Below, piece after piece: positions 60,563 to 64,000 of a stretch of 64,000 nt of DNA (position 1 is its first letter; every line of letters starts with the position of its first letter). This stretch comes from Penicillus capitatus (Eukaryota; Chlorophyta). Location of the stretch: contig OZ287702.1 in NCBI GenBank assembly GCA_965649825.1, positions 1,302,001-1,366,000 of the forward strand, read 5' to 3'. The notes below the pieces were generated by a model. The model was not told the DNA's origin. It saw nothing but the letters and a program-made list of their open reading frames with translations, and searched no databases. The position numbers and the translations under genes are program-made.

Positions 60563-61449
60563 TTGTGTTTTGACTTATTGTCTATTCGTTGTAAGACCTT
60601 TCTTACCTTGACTTCGTCTGTCACTCTGGCCAACGACGAAGTTGAGCGAGACAATACGCGCGCTTTCGTACCATACGCACCATTGGACCCCACCTTTCAG
60701 GAACGCCTAGATCAGTTTCGTCGAGGGAAACACTCGGAACTTCTTCTCCAGGGTGTGGATAAGGTTGTCCACAACCTAGGTATTTACGATACCCGAAGAA
60801 GCTCCGAGGACCGCAGTACCGACGTCACCTGCGCCCCAAAAGAATTGATGGCCTCCGGATTTTCGGAGACGGACTTTGAAGAAGAAGAGCAAGCTGTCCA
60901 ACCGAACGGCGACACTGACGATAAGCTCTCATCGCTCTCTGCAGACGAGCAGATGAGCTATCAAACTCTAACGAAGAAGACATCCCGCTATCAGATTCAG
61001 ATGCATCCGTCGTCGGCGCTTAGGAAAAAGAGACGATGCTGTACAGACAAACACAAACACAGAGATTATAAATCAACCAATAGTTTGAGGTCGTTCAGAT
61101 TGGCACACTCGCTTCCGTTCAATTCTGATAGCATTGTTTCTTTTTTTGTGTTATTTGAGCTTTTCTGTCTTCTTCGAAGCCGTTCGGACACAATTCGTCA
61201 TCATCGATTCCCCCAACGTCCTTGCGGTTATTAAAAGAGAAATGCAAAAGCTTCCAAACAAAAAACGTTCTTGCGGTCCCACGACACTCTTGATAGCAGA
61301 ATCAACTGCTCAGTTGTGTTGAGAAGTGTAGGTTATTGTTTTCACACCGGTTCAGCAGATCCGAAATGCTCTTGAAACTGTACCCCCGATCGATCAGAAA
61401 CTGCTGCCGTTTTTCGAACAAGTACGTTTCCTGCGCGAAGCTAATGTGT
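60563..61449 (+). CDS. VVHN-YDxRR family protein, second locus
   Basis: The plus frame reads VTLANDEVERDNTRAFVPYA, FQERLDQFRRGKHSELLLQG and VDKVVHNLGIYDTRRSS, then an acidic tail (ETDFEEEEQAVQ). Later in-frame pieces (TQFVIIDSPNVLAVIKREMQ near 61210; QQIRNALETVPPIDQKLLPF near 61350, stop 61449) may be further exons. It is a clear relative of the ORF in the 37951-38580 insertion (about half the residues identical over 60 by eye). Function unknown; start uncertain. Confidence 0.45.
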
Positions 61450-61575
61450 AGAAGAAGGCATCAAATTGCTCTTTTCTAAACGCTCCAGGAGGCTTTTTCT
61501 CGAGTCTAAGAATTCTGCCAAGACGCTGCGCCTCCTGGCGACGAGAACCGGCCAATTTAACTTTTGGCCCATGTG

Positions 61576-61800
61576 CTAAACTTTACCTTGCATCGCCCAT
61601 TTTAGCCGATACTTCAGAAAACGTTCTTTGCAGACCGCCAAAACAGACTGCTTTGTTTCGGTGTCGCCATCCGTCTGCCGGATTTCGAAAAGCAGGTTCT
61701 CCAATGCCTCCCACTTCGGAGATCGCTCCAACATGCTGCGCAGATTATTTTTTTGGCCTAAAGATCGCACATCACAGTCGTCCACTAGAACAGATGTACG
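61576..61800 (-). CDS. LLFEI family segment, second locus
   Basis: Minus-strand frame reads MLERSPKWEALENLLFEIRQ then TDGDTETKQSVLAVCKERFL and ends KWAMQGKV at 61576. It parallels the 37.5-kb protein (KELLFEIQQ...DGDDEKEKPFLAVYKD). The frame is open further upstream to 61986 with a basic region, but its first codon there is TTG. May be a partial gene or pseudogene. Confidence 0.35.
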   Translation of the reverse strand, partial: RTSVLVDDCDVRSLGQKNNLRSMLERSPKWEALENLLFEIRQTDGDTETKQSVLAVCKERFLKYRLKWAMQGKV

Positions 61801-62394
61801 GTAACCGGCAGGGAATCTAGTTTTCTTTCTTTTTCTGTCCTCTCTTAGATTTATAGCATCTCCGTCTTTCTGTTCGGTGAAAACACGTCTCCTCGCTTTT
61901 TTCAAAGATGCCGAGAGGGTTTTTCTCTTGCAAAATCCAGCTTGAGCGTGTCGCGCGAATCGTTTCAAAGTAGTAGAGTAAATCAATGGGATATCGGGGC
62001 AGAAGTGCCGAAACCGTAATGCGCAAGTCCTCCAGATCGGAGACTATGCACTTCGACGGGACGTCCCGACGGAACTTAGAGAACTCATCCGTCTTTGATC
62101 ACCCCGTCGGAGGTTCTAGACAGACAGTTCGCCGCTGTTGTTCCGGAACTGTGCACATATTCTCACACCTATTCACCCGAGTGCCACCAGGTGCATCCCA
62201 GTCAACGTCTTCGTCTCTCTGGGCTAATATCCCTGTGCCATCGCGAGTGAAGTAATGGTTTCTGTATCTTCTACATGGCAAACGTCATCCGCGGAGTGAT
62301 CTCCTCCATCTGAACAGGGTTTGTCCCAGGTCTGCTTGAATTTTTGCCGGAAACCGTGGGTGAAGAGACCCGCGCAGAACTTACAGTGTTGTAA

Positions 62395-62595
62395 TTACCC
62401 ACTTGGCCTACATCTCACATATTCAGGCGAATGTATCTCACTACGCGACGGAACCTTTGCGAATCAGTCTGCAAACGAAACAGGCTTGTCGCGGATGGCG
62501 CGCACAGATCCAGTGGTGTTGCTCGAATGACAGAGGCGCGCGCGGTGAACTCGAAACCCGAGTTGTCCGGCACGTGTCCGGTGTAGCGGTGCAAA
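62395..62595. repeat. Third, short fragment of the block repeat
   Basis: Similar to 38775-38975 of block A and 55460-55655 of block B: TTGGCCTA...ATCTCAC, CGCGACGGAACCTTT, AAATCCAG-GGTGTTGCT and CTCGAAGCCCGAGTTGTC-type segments occur in the same order with more divergence. It borders the broken HDAC11-like gene. Confidence 0.8.
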
Positions 62596-63340
62596 GAAGA
62601 CTGCGGCCAACATTGATTGCTTCGCGTGCATTGAGGTCTTGAGGAAACGTGACTTCGTTGTAGACATCCACGATAAACAGATCCTCGTCTTGGAAATGAA
62701 GTTTGGTATTCTGATAGCCGTTTCCTTGATGCGCTCCCAAGTCGATGACCATCACACGTTGAATCGAAGGAACGTGTGATCTGGCGTAATGTATGGCGCA
62801 GGAAACGTCATCGTACGGACACCATCCGGCGCCGCGATTATAGCTCCCGTGGATCATGCCTCCTCCCAGATGAATCGCCCATCCACGTTCCAAAGCGATT
62901 CCTAGGGCCAAAACGGTTCCCGCGACTTGGTACTTGAGAGGTGTGACGATGTGACGTTGTATCATAAACTGCGGCAGAAGAATCAGACCCGGCAGCTCCG
63001 TCAGACGAATGACGCTCAGCTTCGAAGTGTTCGTCTGTTGAAGATACGATGCCTCATGAACAGCGGCCAGAATTTTGTCGGGCACAGGGCCTACTGGACT
63101 CGGCTGTTCTCCCTCTCGAACGAGTCCATGCTCAACCAGTACTTGGAAAATCCTTTCCAGTTTCCATGCGTCGAAGCTGTTCAATTTCTCGAGGCCGTAG
63201 AAAGCAACGTTGTAGTTGCGGCTGTACACAATGGGGAGCTTGTCATTGGAAGGCCACGTGCCCAGGGAGAGATAGTGTTCCTTGATACTGGTGCTTGTCG
63301 TTTTTAGCTCGACCATCGTGAATGCAGTGCCATCCGCCAT
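62590..63340 (-). pseudogene. HDAC11-like deacetylase, 3' truncated, active site altered
   Basis: From ATG 63340 the frame reads YSRNYNVAFYGLEKLNSFDA, VHEASYLQQT, RLTELPGLILLPQFMIQRHI, then GTVLALGIALERGWAIHLGG, GMIHGSYNRGAGWCPYDDVS and VMVIDLGAHQGNGYQ, then VDVYNEVTFPQDLNAREAI, where homology stops and repeat fragment C begins. HDAC11 has GGGFHHCS and IDLDAHQGNGH; here the tandem His is Ile-His and the zinc-ligand Asp is Gly. The last third of the enzyme (YNAGTD, GGY) is absent from the flanking sequence. It is therefore almost surely non-catalytic. No internal stop, so it may still be transcribed from the promoter shared with RPN3. Confidence 0.8.
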
Positions 63341-63397
63341 TGGCGTTCGTCTACTGCTGATGCACGTACCAACCGAACGAACGAACACGCGGTCGAT
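63341..63397. promoter_or_regulatory. 57-bp divergent promoter region (HDAC11-like/RPN3)
   Basis: Separates the first ATG of the broken HDAC11-like gene from that of RPN3. A repeated AACGAACGAACG-type motif is present. Transcription of the pseudogene may persist because this region must serve an essential proteasome gene. Confidence 0.45.
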
Positions 63398-64000
63398 ATG
63401 GGCAAGCTCGCGAACGACATGACGACGCAGACGGATGGCGAGAAAGACGGTGTCGCGACGACGACGAAGCCAAGCGTGGCGCAGCGGCTGAGACAGGCAA
63501 GGGAATTGCTCAGTCAAGCTGTCAAGGAGCGCGACACTCGCGCCTTGGTCGGTCGGGTTCTGCGCGAAACCAATGCACTGAAGCACGAGTTGACCCCCGC
63601 CATTCTGACGGCCTCTGTCAAAGAGATCTATCCCGAGAATCACCGCTGCCGCCGTTCGATCCTGTCGCATCTCGCATCGGTGAGCCACGATGCAGAGGAC
63701 AGCGGCGAAGTGGCTGCTGTCATGTCCAGTCCGAAGATTCGATGGAATTGGATTCCAACGGAGTGATGGCGGGAGAGGGGAAGGGACAGGTTTTGCCGGA
63801 GGTGGAGATGTATTCGTATCTCCTGGCACAGCTCTTCCTGATCGGCAGCGGCAACATCCAGAAGGCAAAGAGCGTCTCGGACGAGGCCTTCGAGAGACTC
63901 GGTTCGTACAATCGCCGCACGCTCGATGCCGTCGGAGCGAAGATCTATTTCTACTACGGATTGGTCTACGAGAAGCTCGATCGCCTCAAAGAGATCCGGC
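63398..64000 (+). CDS. RPN3: 26S proteasome regulatory subunit RPN3 (PSMD3), 3' partial
   Basis: ATG at 63398; helical N-terminus (SVAQRLRQARELLSQAVKER, LRETNALKHELT), an intron at 63680-63729, then SEDSMELDSNG and LPEVEMYSYLLAQLFLIGSG, KAKSVSDEAFERL, NRRTLDAVGAKIYFYYGLVY and EKLDRLKEIR at the window end. The PEVExYxxLLxxxxLID and NRR-LD-AA-x-YFY segments identify RPN3, a PCI-domain lid subunit of the proteasome. The C-terminal PCI domain lies outside the window. Confidence 0.92.

Noticed and set aside
62441-63868. A 475-codon open frame covering the HDAC11-like gene and continuing over RPN3 exons
   Set aside because: Residues before the Met at 63340 are the antisense of RPN3 coding sequence; residues after about 62590 are repeat sequence. 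Only the middle is HDAC11-like.

Overview
The window is nuclear DNA of a compact, intron-rich, probably unicellular eukaryote. Almost every recognisable gene is broken by GT-AG introns of roughly 37-90 nt (most 45-60), and intergenic gaps are often under 100 bp. I see no tRNA, rRNA, CRISPR array or bacterial-style operon. A four-helix membrane protein resembling the plastid ATP-synthase-I/CGL160 family, a plant-type dihydrodipicolinate reductase, a RUS (DUF647) protein and a plant-like Ser/Thr kinase point to an alga or other plastid-derived protist. PTEN, MacroD, tRNase Z-L and a receptor-like kinase fit the same picture. The lineage is inference; I cannot name the species.

Left part (1-36.6 kb), ordinary gene-dense chromosome: 5'-partial receptor-like kinase (+), MacroD-type macro protein (-), TraB-domain protein (-), PTEN paralogue 1 (+, 8.7-10.3 kb), TPR protein resembling cohesin loader MAU2 (-), ankyrin/coiled-coil protein ending in a CaaX box (-), ORC4 (+), tRNase Z-L/ELAC2 (-), TBC1D22-type RabGAP (-), small membrane protein (-), CGL160-like protein (+), ribosomal protein eL36 (-), NDRG-family protein (+), a large acidic Tudor-like protein (+) and an N-motor kinesin (-).

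Right part (37-64 kb), a rearranged region. A block of about 4.6 kb occurs twice in the same orientation (A: 37.8-43.0 kb; B: 55.1-59.75 kb). Each copy carries an intact five-exon SAM methyltransferase and an antisense, decayed LINE reverse transcriptase. Copy A is additionally split by a ~630-bp insertion bounded by AATTTT repeats and 6-bp inverted ends; it carries an ORF of an unrecognised protein family that has a second member at 60.6 kb. A third fragment of the block lies at 62.4-62.6 kb. Block B abuts a dihydrodipicolinate reductase that has lost its N-terminal nucleotide-binding loop, and fragment C abuts an HDAC11-like gene cut off after about 240 residues with altered active-site positions. 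Single-copy genes lie between and beyond the blocks: SF3B5 (+), an atypical kinase (-), RUS (-), PTEN paralogue 2 (-), NAA10 (-) and COX15 (+) divergent across 52 bp, and RPN3 (+, running off the end).

Gene starts and introns were deduced by eye from frame continuity, GT/AG ends and family motifs. Where copies or family motifs agree (PTEN, methyltransferase, ORC4, NDRG, CGL160-like) the models are fairly firm; elsewhere they are approximate.
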